NCBI GenBank assembly: GCA_947561395.2
Contig: OX387192.1
Coordinates: 14,420,221-14,484,220 of the forward strand
Source of the DNA: Buxus sempervirens
Lineage: Eukaryota > Streptophyta > Magnoliopsida > Buxales > Buxaceae
Reading direction: 5' to 3'
DNA length: 64,000 bases
Positions 12,224-24,660 of the stretch are shown in pieces. Within the stretch, counting starts at the first letter, position 1, and every line of letters starts with the position of its first letter. The notes under the pieces were generated by a model. The model saw only the letters and a list, made by a program, of their open reading frames with translations. It was not told the origin of the DNA and did no database searches. Both the position numbers and the translations under genes were made by a program.

Positions 12224-14470
12224 TGTGTGCACAATCCTAAAAAGGGTTAGTGGCTATCAAGGCACAACTCTTAGATATACTTGTGTAAGGAAGCACGTCC
12301 AAGTCCTGATCAGCCTTTGTCCTTCATCTGTTCTTTCTTCTGCCCTTGGTGAAGGATGCAGGAAAACTTACAACTTGCCAGCGAGGGTGAACTTTACAAG
12401 ATATATACAAAAATCTGCAAAGGATTAATATTTAGGGCTGTTGGAAACCCAAAAAAGGGTACAAATTGCTTCATAGGTAGGTGAGCTGAATTCCTAGATC
12501 TAGGGTTTTGTGCCCCTGTCCTGATCTGGCCCACTTTCATCTGATTGTCTGATCTGGCCGACTTTCATCTGCTCAAAAAGACCAACCGGGACTTAGAGTG
12601 CCTCCAGCGGACTCAATGGGTCATGGCCCACGGCTCACAGGACTCAATGCATGGATCTGGGGTGGTTCCCCCTGATCAAAGTTAGGTCAACTTCCTAAAT
12701 TAGGGCTAAGGAGTCGCTACTACCTGATGGGGTGTAGGCAAACACCTGGATGCCTAAATGATGTCTATTAGGTGGTCTGCACATTAAGATTCTGGAAAAG
12801 GGACCGGTTACAGTTCGGGGAAGTCCGTAGACACCCCAGTCTGCCTCGTCAAAAGACGGGTCCCACAAGTTATCCTGGTTAGCGAGTCAACTTGATCTAA
12901 CTCACCCTATTCCTAAGCCGAACATGCATATTTATTTCAGGTCTGAGTGAGGTCCACCAAAGGTGTAGGTCGCCTTTCTTTTATTCGATTTTATCTTTTT
13001 ATCCAGGTGGTGTTGGTCTGATATGGGCCCCATTGGAAGGCCCATGGAATGCCAAGTAGGGCTTAGGCTAAGCCCAATTCCCATTTGGGGTTATGTGGGG
13101 TTATGTTGGATAACCCCATTTATTGGATTGGTTTATTTGGTTTTGGGTTAATTAAACATGCAAATGATTAGTGGGTTGAGCTTTTTAGGGCCCATTGGAC
13201 TTGGAGATGGCCCATGGGATTAACCAAGATGCCCTTGGGGCCCATTATTGAAAATGGGCCCTGGTTTGGGCTGGTCAGGGTGTGGGCCCCGTTGGAAGGC
13301 CCACAATGCCTTATTGGGCCCAAATCTCACAAAAGAGAGCTTGGGTTGACCCAGAGGCCCAAAGGGTCTGATTGGACTTATTGGAGATGGGTCAAGTGGG
13401 CCGAAGCCCAAAGAAATAGAAATGGGGGCTTACTGGGCTCTGTTGACAGAACAGGTGCGGTTCGAATTGCTCTGTGTATGTGGTTACGGCCCAGGAAGCT
13501 CAAAAGGCGATTCTCATGGGGGGTCTCGGAGTCCTTTCCCCAGGGACTTTTTCAAACTGCTGTAGGTCTCTGAGAAGACCCACAGTGGCTTCTACATGCC
13601 ATTTTCGGCCAGAAATGCCATTTTCCAATGGATTCTTAAAGTGGGAAGAATCCCTACTATTGGACAGCCATTAGAGCCTTGGAACAGGGACTCTAGAAGT
13701 CCCTGTTCGGTGTCATAAATGGTCTCCTCCTTTCCCTTATAGAGAAGGAGAAGGAAGGCCCAGAAGGCCAAGACCAAATCCCATTCTGTCAACTCATTCA
13801 CATATTCATTCAAACCATGTAAGCAAGCACAAGAAGCTAACAACCAGGGTGAACATGCACGAAACAAACATTTAAGAACCTTAGAAAAACAGTATATGAA
13901 AGTGGGATATTGCGGCAGTCTAATCATGCTTCAAGGATATGGTTCGTATGTATATAATATGGACCAACTAGTGAGTGAAATATGCTATAAGTGGGACTGC
14001 CTACTAGTACTCATGGTGGCAAAAATGATGTAATGGGTTCATGTACACCTCCTAACATATCATTCATGCCTACATGTAGGGATTTTCCCTTTGCCCATGA
14101 GGTGAACCAAAACAGTAGACAAGGAGGTGAGTGTCCACACCTGTGGTATTGTTTTTCATACTTCAAAGTCACTCAAGGAGACCAATTTATCACATGAGCA
14201 TGCATGCACGTAGAGAAGCAAAATAAAAACATTCAGTGAGAAGGGAATGGGGGGAAATTTAAGGGGTATAGCGGAGATGAGAAGGAGGACAGACCCTCAT
14301 CGTAAATGTAACAACAAAATAAAGTAAAAAAGACTTGCTTTAGGGAACCTCCTTCCCCCTTATAGTCAAAGCTCTCCTCCCATCTTCGAATGGGATCCTC
14401 CCCTTAGCATGGAGGATCCTATGGCATGAAAAATGAAGAAAACAGAGAAGGAAACATAATGGAAGGAAGG
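12224..14470 (-). repeat. LTR copy c, left (3') part, minus strand
   Basis: This is the downstream part of a minus-oriented LTR. Its terminal ~250 bases (12224-12480) match bases 50060-50290 of the 5' LTR of element H in reverse, including the polyadenylation-region stretch with CAAGTTGTAA and AAAGAACAGATGAA. It then holds the conserved CTGATGGGGTGTAGG segment (12720) and the GGCCCA block (13020-13400). It is interrupted at 14470 by solo LTR b and continues at 17643. The open frames here (for example 13214-13573) are not supported as genes. Confidence 0.6.
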
Positions 14471-17400
14471 TGTGCACACGTTGGAAATGCGGCACGAGTA
14501 AATTCGGAGTCGCCACCACCTGATGGGGTGCAAGCGGACACCCGGGGTGCCTAATCTTGTCTAGTTATGGCTTTGGTCTGCGGCTTTGAGATTCTAAGTA
14601 GGGTCTCAGTTGTGGTCTGGGGAAGTCTGTAGACACCCCAGTTCACCTCGTTGGATGATGGGTCCTGTGGGTTCCCTGGTTTGAGTCAACTATGGTTTTT
14701 CACCCGATTCCTAATCCAGTAGGTAATTTTGGTTAGGTCTGGTGGGACCACCTAAGTGGTGTGGGTCCCTTTAATTGCTTTTATCTTCCTTAACTGAGTG
14801 CTCTGAGTCTGATTTGAATGGGCCCTGTTGGAAGGCCCATGGTGTCCTTGGTGGGCTTAGTTAAGCCCGTATGCCTTTGGTGGGCCTTAGTCTAACCTAA
14901 GAGGCCCTTTGGGCTTTGGTGAGTTCACTTGATTATGCTTCTGGGGTTTAAGTTGAATTTACAGTGACTTGTATGCAAGAGTGGGTCGGAAATTGTTTAT
15001 GGGCCCATTGGGTGGGCCCGCAATGGTTGCTAATGATTTATTCAACTTTATCTCATTTTTAATCCTCAAAGTGGGCTAGACCATGGGCTTGGGGCCCATT
15101 AGTCTTGGCTTCGACCGAGGGGTCCATGGTTCAATGGGTCAGGGTATTGCACACTGCCCAGTTATGTTTATGGGCTTAGTGGGCCCGATAGGCCCGCACC
15201 CAAGGTCACGGCCAAACCATGCCTATGCTAGCCATCATGCTTCATTTTTATTGGGCTTTGGTGGGCCTCTAAGGGTTTGGCCCAATTAGTTCATTTTAAT
15301 TATCTTGTTTAATGTACAAAGGTGATCTTGGACTGGGTGGGCCCCTTTGGAAGGCCCACAAAGGAATCAAGTTGGGCTTGAAGGCCCGTGTGCCATTTTG
15401 GGTTTTCGGTCGGCTCGGAAACCCTGTTGGTTCAACCGGTTCAGTTCACATGGCATGGCAAATTAACAACATGCAAGAAAAATTGATTTTTGGAAAACAC
15501 TTAAAGTAATCGAAATCCAATTTCGGTTAAACAGGTATGCCAGCAAAACCGAAATTGGATTTCGGTTTAAGCCGCCAGAAGCCCTTGACCGACCTGAGAT
15601 CTCGGGCAAACTACAAAAATGCCTTTTTTCCACAGAGGACTGGTTCCTAGGGTTTGTGAGCATGTATGGTGTCTTTGTGGGCCACTGTGTGGGCCCACAG
15701 TGGTTAGAATGGAGCTGTTAGGCTCACTTTTGGGGGGCCTTCAAGGGTCAAAACAGCAAGGGGAATGAAGGGACTTTTCCCCCTTTTTCGAACCAAGGCA
15801 AGGATCGACCAGGGATCTGAGCATCCCTGGTTCGGTTTCTTTGGATCCCAACACAGATTAGCATACTCGCATGATTACTTATGGATAAAGATCGACTGAA
15901 ATGGATTACCTAGGCATGCTTTAAGCACATGGAAATGCACACTTGCACATAGAAATATACATGCAAAGGGGTCAACCTCATATGGTCACAAACAGTGACC
16001 AAAAGTGGCGAAACACGTCACTAGAAATGCATGAGAATGGTTGAAAAAGCATGCAATCATACAAAGCTGGAATCCTAGCATGCATGCTTTAAATCCTAAT
16101 AGCTAACAAAGAAATCTCATGCATTCAAGCGACAGCAACTAAACATGCATCTCACGCATTTAAACATATCAAGATCGTCTCCAAAACCTAACGAACTAGC
16201 AATTAAAGAAGGGAAGGAGAGGGGGGCTTACACCGAGGTTACACTTGGATTTAGTCAAGAGGAACATGCTCCTCATATTGACACGAAGCCAGTGACCACC
16301 ATGACCCCAAAACAGTAGCCGAAATAAGGATTGCATGACCACCTTAAGCCAACAAAATACTCTCCCTATTCTCTTTTACACGGCCTATAACCTCTCCTTT
16401 TACCATAGGAGGGTGAGGATCCATTGAACGGCATAGGGAGATGGCACAAAGATGAGAAAACTCTCACGTGAGGAGCCACATAACCTTACAACATGCTTGA
16501 AGACTAAAGTGCTCAAAATGAGCTATAATTTATATATGTTGAATAAAACTTGGTGCGGAAGACATACCTTAAGGTGTGAACTCTCTTTGGAAGTGTGCTT
16601 GAGCTCCTTCGTGACACCAAGCTCCTGGACAGCACCTCCTCTCCTTCAAATGACCTCTAGGGGCTCCTCCAAGCAATGGGAATGAGGCGAAAATGGTGGA
16701 GAAGTGGGTTGGAAGTGATTGGACTAGGATTTAGGGGTGTTGGAAGGGGTAGAGAGGAGGGGGACGAGCAGGGTAGGGGAGGGGAGAAATTCGGAGAACA
16801 GCCAACCCCCAACCAAATGGTTGGAGTCCCTTTTTATAGCCAAAAAAAGAATAACCGAAATTAATTTTCGGTTACACAGACTTTCCAGTATAACCGAAAA
16901 TTAATTTCGATTATACAGCATTTGCTTGTAACCGAAGTAACATTCCGGTTACTTTCACACTCGATTGGCAATTAATTTCTGTCAGGTACGGATTTAGGCA
17001 ATCTGTCGGGCGATATTCGATTTCACTTTATGAACTGAAAAATATATTTCGGTCATTCTGCCAATATTTTTGATATTTGCAGATTGCTCCCTGGATTTGA
17101 CCTGATTTGACATTGAGATATTCGCAGATAGCCCCCTGTGCGATTTTGGTTTAATCCCTGAGATATTTGGCGGATTTTGGATATTTACAGATTGCCCCCC
17201 GAGATATTTTCCTGCGTTTCTTGCCACGTATGTAGTTTCTTTGCCACATGCGCAGTTTCCGACATTGCTGCCCGGAAACTTCAACAGCTCATATCTCTTT
17301 CATCCGGATTCCGATTCTAGCAAACTCAGTTGCGTTAGAACCGTATTGGATCCCTCTATTCAATGACATAGGGCTAAGCACTTGGCACGGGGTTCAGCAA

Positions 17401-17637
17401 AAGTCAACTTTCGGCTCCCCCCTCAAGTTTGATCGGCCTTTAGAACCTTTATCCGGACTTCGATTCCTGCAAACTCAGTTGCGTTGGAACCGTGTCGGGA
17501 TTCTCCATCCATTGAGATAAAGCAAGGTGGCTAATTTTCCCTTGAACAAATGTCAAATTTTGCCCCTCAGGGTTTGAATTTCTGTCTAGGGCTTATATTT
17601 CTGGCTCTTCTGGGAGCGCAAAAATGAGGTGCTTACA
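14471..17637 (-). mobile_element. Solo LTR b (minus), TGTAAGCACC family
   Basis: On the minus strand it starts TGTAAGCACCTCATTTTTG at 17637 and ends in CGTGTGCACA at 14471. The flanks are GAAGG (14466-14470) and AAAGG (17638-17642), a target duplication with one mismatch. It contains the conserved segment (14506-14665), the GGCCCA block (14810-15430), palindromes (15505-15570 and 16852-16945), a TATA box (16831-16840) and U3 repeats (17280-17520). There is no internal region. It sits inside LTR c. Confidence 0.75.
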
Positions 17638-17890
17638 AAAGGCTTGAAGTAGCCTAGGACATGGACATGATCATAATACTCTCATTCTTATATATGTGAA
17701 ACAAAAGTTATTGAAAAACACACCTAGGTGTAGGGAGACCTCCCTAACACTGTGTGCTAGCTCCTTGAGGTTAGAACAATAGTTGAAGTAGCACCCTTCA
17801 ACTTTCGAGCAAGCTCCCAAGCTCCTTTTGCACTTGGGTTGAAGAGGAAAGGGAGGGGAAGGTGTTTGAGAGGATTGAAGTAGGTTTGAG
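17638..17890 (-). repeat. LTR copy c, middle part
   Basis: This leader-like sequence (AGCAAGCTCCCAAGCTCC, GGAGGGGAAGG) corresponds to the region just downstream of the TATA box in sister LTRs, for example 16560-16790. It continues at 23151, after the insertion at 17891-23150. The TTGAG at 17886-17890 is one copy of that insertion's target duplication. Confidence 0.6.
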
Positions 17891-18539
17891 TGTCACGCCC
17901 CGGAACCAGGTCTACCCCTACAAGGCACAACCCGTCCCAGATCGTGGCAAGTGGGCCATTCTACTTGATAAAAATACAAAGGAATTTAAACTTTTTCCTA
18001 ACAAGTGTAAGTGATAAGACAATTCATTCCGTGCATATCAAAAGTGTGTTCTATATATAAAGAAATGTAATATGACACAAGAGTTTGATTACAAAATGAC
18101 GGGTGACTATATCACTCCCTCTCAAAATACAAGGTGTATAATCCAAAAAAAAAATATACATGTAGGACAGGAATAAAACCTAAGGCCTATAGACATCTCT
18201 GCCTCTCAATACCCAAAGGCTTTATCTTTGCCTCTATCCCTAGCTCTGTCCTTTACACCGAACAAAGATGGATCTGAAAAATAAGAAGTAAAGCAACTGT
18301 GAGACGGTTGTCTCAATAAGCAACACATGCATGCACGAGAAAACACAATTTAGGCATATATCAATTGGTTAAATCATGACATGCGGTTAGTTAAAATCAT
18401 AAATCAAATATCACAGCTTAGTACCGTACAAGTTGGTGCATGCTTGTGCGTCAGTGTACAATTAATCAATTCAGTACAACCTTTCATTCAATCTCACCAA
18501 TTGTTATGTAAGAGGTCTAGTGTCATATAACAAGTCTAG

Positions 18540-18960
18540 TGTCATACCACACAAATTTCCATCCAGCTTCACTGTTTACACATGGTGGCTAGGCATCAAG
18601 AACAACAATAACCACAACTATCCATCTAGCTTCACCGTCTACTCATGGCGGCTAGGTATCCAGCTTTATGGCTAAGCATCTAGCTTTACCGTCTACTCAT
18701 GGCGGCTAGGCATCCAGCTTTATGGCTAGGNNNNNNNNNNNNNNNNNNNNNNNNNNNNNNNNNNNNNNNNNNNNNNNNNNNNNNNNNNNNNNNNNNNNNN
18801 NNNNNNNNNNNNNNNNNNNNNNNNNNNNNNNNNNNNNNNNNNNNNNNNNNNNNNNNNNNNNNNNNNNNNNNNNNNNNNNNNNNNNNNNNNNNNNNNNNNN
18901 NNNNNNNNNNNNNNNNNNNNNNNNNNNNNNACTCATGGCGGCTAGGCATTGGCCACCAAT
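18540..18960. repeat. Short tandem array with 200-N assembly gap (18731-18930)
   Basis: Units of about 37-42 bases (TTTACCGTCTACTCATGGCG, GCTAGGCATCCAGC) flank exactly 200 N on both sides. The gap therefore lies inside the array, which is probably collapsed or unresolved, and its true length is unknown. Open frames across the N are meaningless. Confidence 0.9.
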
Positions 18961-19104
18961 TACACATGGTGCCGGGATGATACAACCATAGCGAATAGAA
19001 ACAATAATAATACATGTACCCTTGCATGGGAAGTGCTTCATATAACCTGGGTCGCTACCCTCCATGTAACTCATATCATTGATGAACCAAATATCTCACA
19101 ATTT

Positions 19105-19250
19105 CAAGCTTTTGTGGAGGATGCTAGTTCACTACCCTCAACGAAAGTGAACCACACACACTACCCACCGATACACTTTTGTGGAGGATGCTAGTTCACT
19201 GCCCTCAACGGAAGTGAACCGCACACACTACCCACCGATACACTTTTCGG
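19105..19250. repeat. 73-bp tandem duplication
   Basis: Two adjacent copies of a segment containing TTTTGTGGAGGATGCTAG and CTACCCACCGATACACTTTT differ at a few bases (for example CTACCCTC/CTGCCCTC). It lies within the LTR 17891-23150. Confidence 0.85.
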
Positions 19251-19349
19251 TTACCCACATCAATACCACATGCACACTTGCATGGGGAATGCTCAAGGGT
19301 AAAGGGTTAATCTTGGGCCACGCCCTCATTCAATATCAATAACCACGGG

Positions 19350-20657
19350 TGTAAGGACCCGGTCAACCTTTTAACATTGACCAGGGTTCAACCTATTGGC
19401 TAGTCCAAGATCTTGAGTGGATAGTAAATTGGAGGGTTGAGATTAAGTCTTACACCCTAAGGACAAGATGGGTATTATGAATATAATTAAAGGGTAATAC
19501 AGAAATTTTACTTTATAAGTATAAAGGAGGATTAGGGTTATCTTATTAGTTTTGAGCAATACTAATTTGGGGTTTTGGTACTGGACGACCAGGAGAGGAG
19601 AGGCTTTCACGTTGAGTTCCTTTTGTTTGGTCTTCAAACAGCAAAAGCCAGGTAGGTGCTGCTATTCTCTCCTTATGATTTGATTTGCCCTTTTGTGAGT
19701 TATGTTTGTTCTATTTTATTGTGTTATATAAAAGAAAGTGGTTCGTGTTTTGGTGAAAAAGAAAGAGAGAGACCGTAGAGATGAGGGTCCTTTTTGTTTT
19801 GGGAAGTGAGAGAGAGGAAAGAAAATGAGAGAGAATGGAAAGTGACATGAGCCTTTGTACTTTTGTTTTGTTTTGGGAAGAGAGAAGAAAGAAAGAGAGA
19901 GAGAGAATGGGAAGGGACGTCAGCCCTTTTTTTTGGTAGAAAAAGATACAAAGAGGGAACAAGAGAGAGAAACATGTCATGAATTGTGTTATAAATATTT
20001 AAAGTTCAGGTACCTAAATTGTTTTATAAAAATTTAGAGAGAAATATTGAATGCTGCTTGACTTTCTGTTTCTGTCAGATCCTTTGTATTAGAAAAGAAG
20101 TGATATGCTCGTTTGGGAAAAGAGATACATGATTTATTTGAAATTAAAAGTTAATGTTATATTTAAAGTTCAGGTGCATGAACCTTTCTATAAATATTTA
20201 GAAATTGAAAAATGAATGGGACATTTCTGTCATTCAATATTCTTTAAAAAGAATCAAGTTACTTTTACATATTTAAAGTTTAGGCATAAAGTAAAAGCCT
20301 GAACTTCTTTTGAGTTCTAGGAAAAGACAGAGAATGATTTGATTCTCTTTTGGTTCCGGGAAAAGACTGAGAATGGTTTGATTATTTAAATAAGTGAATT
20401 TAAGTATCATTAACTTACAATAAATATTTTGTATTGGAGAACCTACCATTGTTTTCAGAACAGAGACAAACCATTGTTTGATTACTTAAATATTTAAATT
20501 TAGGCATGAGGAACCTATCTTTAAATATTTAGAGTTTGGAAAATTTTTATTTCTTTCATCCTGCTTGTTATTAAATGTTGATTAATGAGATTTATAAAGA
20601 CTGACAGGGTAGCAGGGGGAGAAGGACCCTTGCGATTTATAAAGTCTGGCAGGGTAG

Positions 20658-20692
<35 letters not shown>

Positions 20693-21327
20693 AAGGACCC
20701 ACGAGACTTGTGAAATATAGCAGGGGTAGCAGGGGGGAAAGACCCATTGATGCTGAAGAACCTTCAATCGTGTGATTGATTTACAAGTAATGTTTGCATA
20801 TGGCATACTTGATTCTAAAACACATGGTTGTAGCACATGATATATGATAAAGTTGTTCATGATGGTGCTGATTTCTGCATATTATTTTATTCTTGTTAGA
20901 CTCTAAATACTGAGATAACTGCCATATTTTGTGAATCTTATTATATGGAGTGAAATAGCTCCATCTACTGAGTCGTCGTACTCATCCCTACTGATTAAAT
21001 TTCAGGTCCTGAGGAGAACGCAGAACCAAAAGGGTAGTGAACGACCTTCCTCTTAAGTTACTAGTTTTAAATTGATAGGTCGGTCTGAACACTTTGTAGT
21101 GATAGGATTTTATTGAGATATTGAATATGGAGGAACTTTTATAGGAATTTCACTTATGGTATTTCTAAATTTTTCATTAGGAGATGTTATTAAAATCTTT
21201 GAATTTTATTATTAATATTAATCTGGTTCGTACATTTGTTTTCACATCGTTGTTGGCTTACGAGCGAGGTCGTGCTTTGGGATACGGGCCTATGTATTTA
21301 TTAAGGCTTAGTATTCGGGGCATGACA
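19350..21327 (+). mobile_element. Nested solo LTR TGTAAGGACCCGG...TTCGGGGCATGACA
   Basis: A perfect 5-bp duplication ACGGG (19345-19349 and 21328-21332) and TG...CA ends define a 1,978-bp solo LTR. Excising it rejoins the outer LTR sequence (ACCACGGGCCACTGCCC). It contains the GACAGGGTAGCAGGGGG short repeats with a G homopolymer. Its minus-strand frames at 19711-19980 are low-complexity and not genes. Confidence 0.9.
20595..20750 (+). repeat. Short repeats with a 33-base G run (20659-20691)
   Basis: Three units like AAAGACTGACAGGGTAGC-GGGGG-GAAAGGACCC occur. The middle one carries 33 consecutive G, others 5 and 6. The run could form a G-quadruplex in DNA or RNA. Its exact length is unreliable in any read technology. 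Confidence 0.85.
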
Positions 21328-23150
21328 ACGGGCCACTGCCCTTCCTATCTCATGGTACAAGTCATGGACCAATGCCCTTATTGTCATGCAACTCATATCA
21401 AGCGTGGGGCCGAAGCCCTTCATATCATATGGGGGTACTAATCATCGAATTTAATGGTAAAGGGTTGATTTCCCAGAAATTTCTACATTTCATGACTCTT
21501 CTGGGCAGCCTATGCCTTAATTCTTTGATACTTGTACAACTGGGTCTTGGTTCTTGATTTCTATCTCTAAAGGTTAATTGGAAGGTGATCTAAGTGGTGG
21601 ATTGAAGTTATTCTACCTCTATAGGAATCTGGGACAGAAAACCTCCGTAAGACCTTCCTTGGTAACACATACCCAACATCCTTGATATTTGGAATTTCAA
21701 GGTACTTCCACTTGGAACACTTACTAGACACGTAATTCTCACCTACACGTAGGTTGGATTTGAATAGAAACAATTAGTGGTATGATATGGGCTAAAATCA
21801 TACTTTTGAAACCTCCTACATTCCTTGACCCATTTTGGCAACCCATGGCTCAACTCCTTTGAAAACTCATGCAACTTGGGTTTGGTCCTTGTATTCTACT
21901 TCCATAGGTTATTTAGAAGGTATTTGAAGTGGTGGAATCAATTTATCCCACTTCTATAAAAATCCGGGACACAACTCTCTCTATGGGACCTATTATACCA
22001 AAATGTATCCAAAATCTTTACTATTTGGAATTTGGTGACAAATCCAATTGGAACACTCCCTAAACTCCTAAATCTCACTTGTACATGGGTTGGATTCACA
22101 CAAAATCAATCCTAAGTTCAATCTGGACAAAAATTGGGAAAACTGGGAAAACAGGGCAGAGCGCTCGATAGGTCGCTCGAGCCTGCTTCGAGCGGCCAAA
22201 GATTTGCTCTCGGGTTCCTCTGTTCAAGTAGGTCATTAGAGTAGTCGCTTGAGCGGCCATGCTTTACGGCTCTTCCTAAAACTATCACTCGATGCCGCGC
22301 TCGAGCAGCTGTTCAGGCGGCTAGGATTTCTCAGCAACTCGTGAAATCCGACTTTTGAGGATTTGTGGTTTTTCTCAAATCTCACTCGTTTTGGGTGTTT
22401 TTGGGCTCTAAATTGTTCCTAGCATGTGTAGTTATCTACTATTAAAAAAACCCCTAAAAGAAATCACACCTATTTGTCCACACGAATCATTTCATACATC
22501 AAACCCTAAATTCCACATTTATATACGAAAATGGCTAAAACTTGAAATATGGGAGGCGTGGTGTTGCTTACCTCTTGTAAACACTTAAGCAAGTCTTCTT
22601 GCTTCCTTTGCAACCCACGAACAGATCTTACAGCGCCTCTTGGTTGGTTTCACCGCAAATCTCCAAGCTTCTTCACCAAACGAAAATGGCACCTGGGTTC
22701 TCTTCTTTCTTTCCTTGCTGGTAAGGCTCTCTTTTCAAAAGGGAAACGTGATGGGAAGAAAATGAGGAGAGAAAGAGATGAAGAGTGGGAGTGGGAAGGA
22801 GGAGGAAGATGAAGAATGAAGAAGGGAAGGGGAGGAGAGGTCGGGTGTGGGGTTTGGGTCGTATGGGATTCTCCTTGGGGTTTTTCCACTTAATTGACTT
22901 CTCCCACCAGCCACTAAAATTTACAAGTTTGCCCTTCCGCGTCCTATGTTGCACAATACCAACACTTAGCCATTTTTCCTCGGTTAATACCTAATCCTAT
23001 TCAACAACTAGAGGTTACTCACTTCATAGGCCACTGTTGAGCCGGGGCTTAGCCACTTTGACTGGCTTTAGGCTTGGGCTTCTCCAGATTTTTCTATACA
23101 TTACACTCACTGGTTAGGGTGTACTAGGGATATTGGAACGGGGTTTCACA

Positions 23151-23791
23151 TTGAGGGTTTGGGAAGGGGAGAAGGGAGTAGTTTGGAGGTTCAAGAGAGT
23201 GAGGAAGAATAGTTAAAACTGACCAGCCCTTGTCCCACGTTCGAATCTGCCTTTTATAGAACACAGAGACCAAACCACACTTACTATGCGGTTTGGTCAA
23301 AACCGCACATACTGTGCTGTTTTGCCATGCTCGCACATACTGTGCGGTTGAATTGAGTCTTTTCAACATTAAATAGGGGACAAACTCACGTAGGCGTAGT
23401 CTGAAAAAAGTGTCCACACTTACAATGCGGGCACTTTTCGTCCACCGCTTCCTGTGATTGGCTCGCTCAAACGGCGCCCACTCAGACGAATCAAACTTCT
23501 CCAATTTTTTTATTATTTCTCATTTATCTTAATTAGTTTAATTAAGTCATTTTAAACTTTAATCGATTTGCTTGTGGGACTGTTTTGCTTATATCTTTTC
23601 CATCCGGGCTCTAATTCATGCAAACTTAATTGCGTTGAAACCTTGTCTGGATCCTCTACCCATTGGGATAGGGTATAGCAATCAATTTGGGCTCAGGTAG
23701 AAAATCACTTTTTTCTCCTTAGGGTTTTGGTCTATCTTTTAGGGTTTTGCTTTCTAGCTTTTAAGAAGGGTGCAAAAATGAGGTGTTTACA
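23151..23791 (-). repeat. LTR copy c, right (5'/U3) part
   Basis: On the minus strand this begins TGTAAACACCTCATTTTTG at 23791. It holds one U3 unit (CGGGCTCTAATTCATGCAAAC), GTGCGGTT palindromic words (23275-23350), and a TATA box TCTATAAAAG (23251-23260). A polypurine tract abuts its outer end, so this LTR is the 3' LTR of the minus-strand element whose internal part is 23792-28955. Confidence 0.75.
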
Positions 23792-23807
23792 GCTGCCCTT
23801 CTTTGCC
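23792..23807 (-). other. Polypurine tract of the minus-strand element C
   Basis: The minus strand reads GGCAAAGAAGGGCAGC directly before TGTAAACACC. The same position in element H reads GGCAAAGAGGGGCAGC before TGTAAGCACC. The ~70 bases upstream are also homologous (TGACAGAAATGC, GGTGACTTCGGC). This primes plus-strand DNA synthesis in reverse transcription. Confidence 0.8.
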
Positions 23808-24409
23808 GAAGTCACCTAGCTGATGAATGGCAAAGATTGAAAGAACCTCATTTTTGCATTTTGCATTTCTGTCAACATTGTCGATGAGCTAAGCCCTTTG
23901 GATGTTTTCAAAGAAGGGGAAGTGCCGTTGAAAGCTTTGCGTTGCTTTTGCTTCACTTCCAAATTTTGGGGAGTTTCCTTGCCACTGGGCATTTGGAAAG
24001 ATTCTCTGTCCTTCAGTTTAAATTAAAAAGATGGGGTCAGACTTAAACTCGCCAACGTGTTTCGGCGTTGATGCAAAGGTGCTCAACAGTGTTCTTTTCC
24101 TCTTGCTTGTTCCATTAAAGCTTTTTAAGTGTTTTCTTTTTTTTACCTTTGATTTCTTTTACCCTTTCAGACTTATTCTCTTTGGATTTTGGGAGGCTTT
24201 TGGATCTTGGGTGGAAGGAAGGAGGCGCTCTTGCTGTTGTTCGGCACTTCTAAAGAGCTCGCACACCTAACCTATTATATTTACAAAAGTGGGAAATCAA
24301 AAATTACAAAATGGCCAATTCGCCCAACAGTTCTTCATTTTGCCTTCTTCTTCATGTTTTGATTCTCTGTCTTTTTCAGGAATGGAAACATTTTGTTCCA
24401 TTTTGTAGA

Positions 24410-24660
24410 GGCACTTTGCTCCAGGGACGCCTTGCCCTTTCAGTCTTCAATTTTGGGGAAACACCTTGCTCCTTAGGGGCACGTTTCCGTGCCAATCAGA
24501 TGTGGGAGAATCCTTGCTCCTTAGGGGAACATTTCCATGTCCATTCAGTTGTGGGAGACGCCTTGCTCCTTAGGGACACATTTCCATGTCCATTCAGATG
24601 TGGGAGACGCCTTGCTCCTTAGGGACACATTTCCGTGCCCATTCAAATGTGGGAGACGCC
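24410..24660 (-). repeat. Minisatellite of element C, left half (unit ~49 bp)
   Basis: Units contain CCTTGCTCCTTAGG, GGACACATTTCCATGTCC and ATTCAGATGTGGGAGACG. Each holds an inverted repeat around TTTCC. Variants include GGCACG...CGTGCC (24478-24493). It continues after the LINE at 28584-28950 with CGACA...TGTCG (28694-28711). Confidence 0.85.

Larger units (their letters stand above)
17891..23150 (+). mobile_element. Solo LTR TGTCACGCCCCGG...GGGGTTTCACA, itself carrying a nested solo LTR
   Basis: A perfect 5-bp duplication TTGAG flanks it (17886-17890 and 23151-23155), with TG...CA termini. Removing the nested LTR at 19350-21327 leaves about 3.28 kb. It contains a CTACTCATGGCGGCTAGG tandem array with an assembly gap, a 73-bp tandem duplication (19105-19250), and a segment of CGCTCGA/TCGAGCG inverted repeats (22160-22320). 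No coding region is attached. Confidence 0.85.

Noticed and set aside
13214-13573. 119-residue open frame
   Set aside because: It lies wholly in the GGCCCA block of LTR c; sister LTRs do not keep it open and no domain is recognisable.
18686-19074. Open frames of about 90-120 codons across the N stretch
   Set aside because: Most codons are N; the frames exist only because the gap has no stops.
19350-23150. TGTCAC (17891) paired with CATGACA (21327) as one LTR
   Set aside because: Flanks TTGAG and ACGGG do not match; each end has a better partner with an exact 5-bp duplication.
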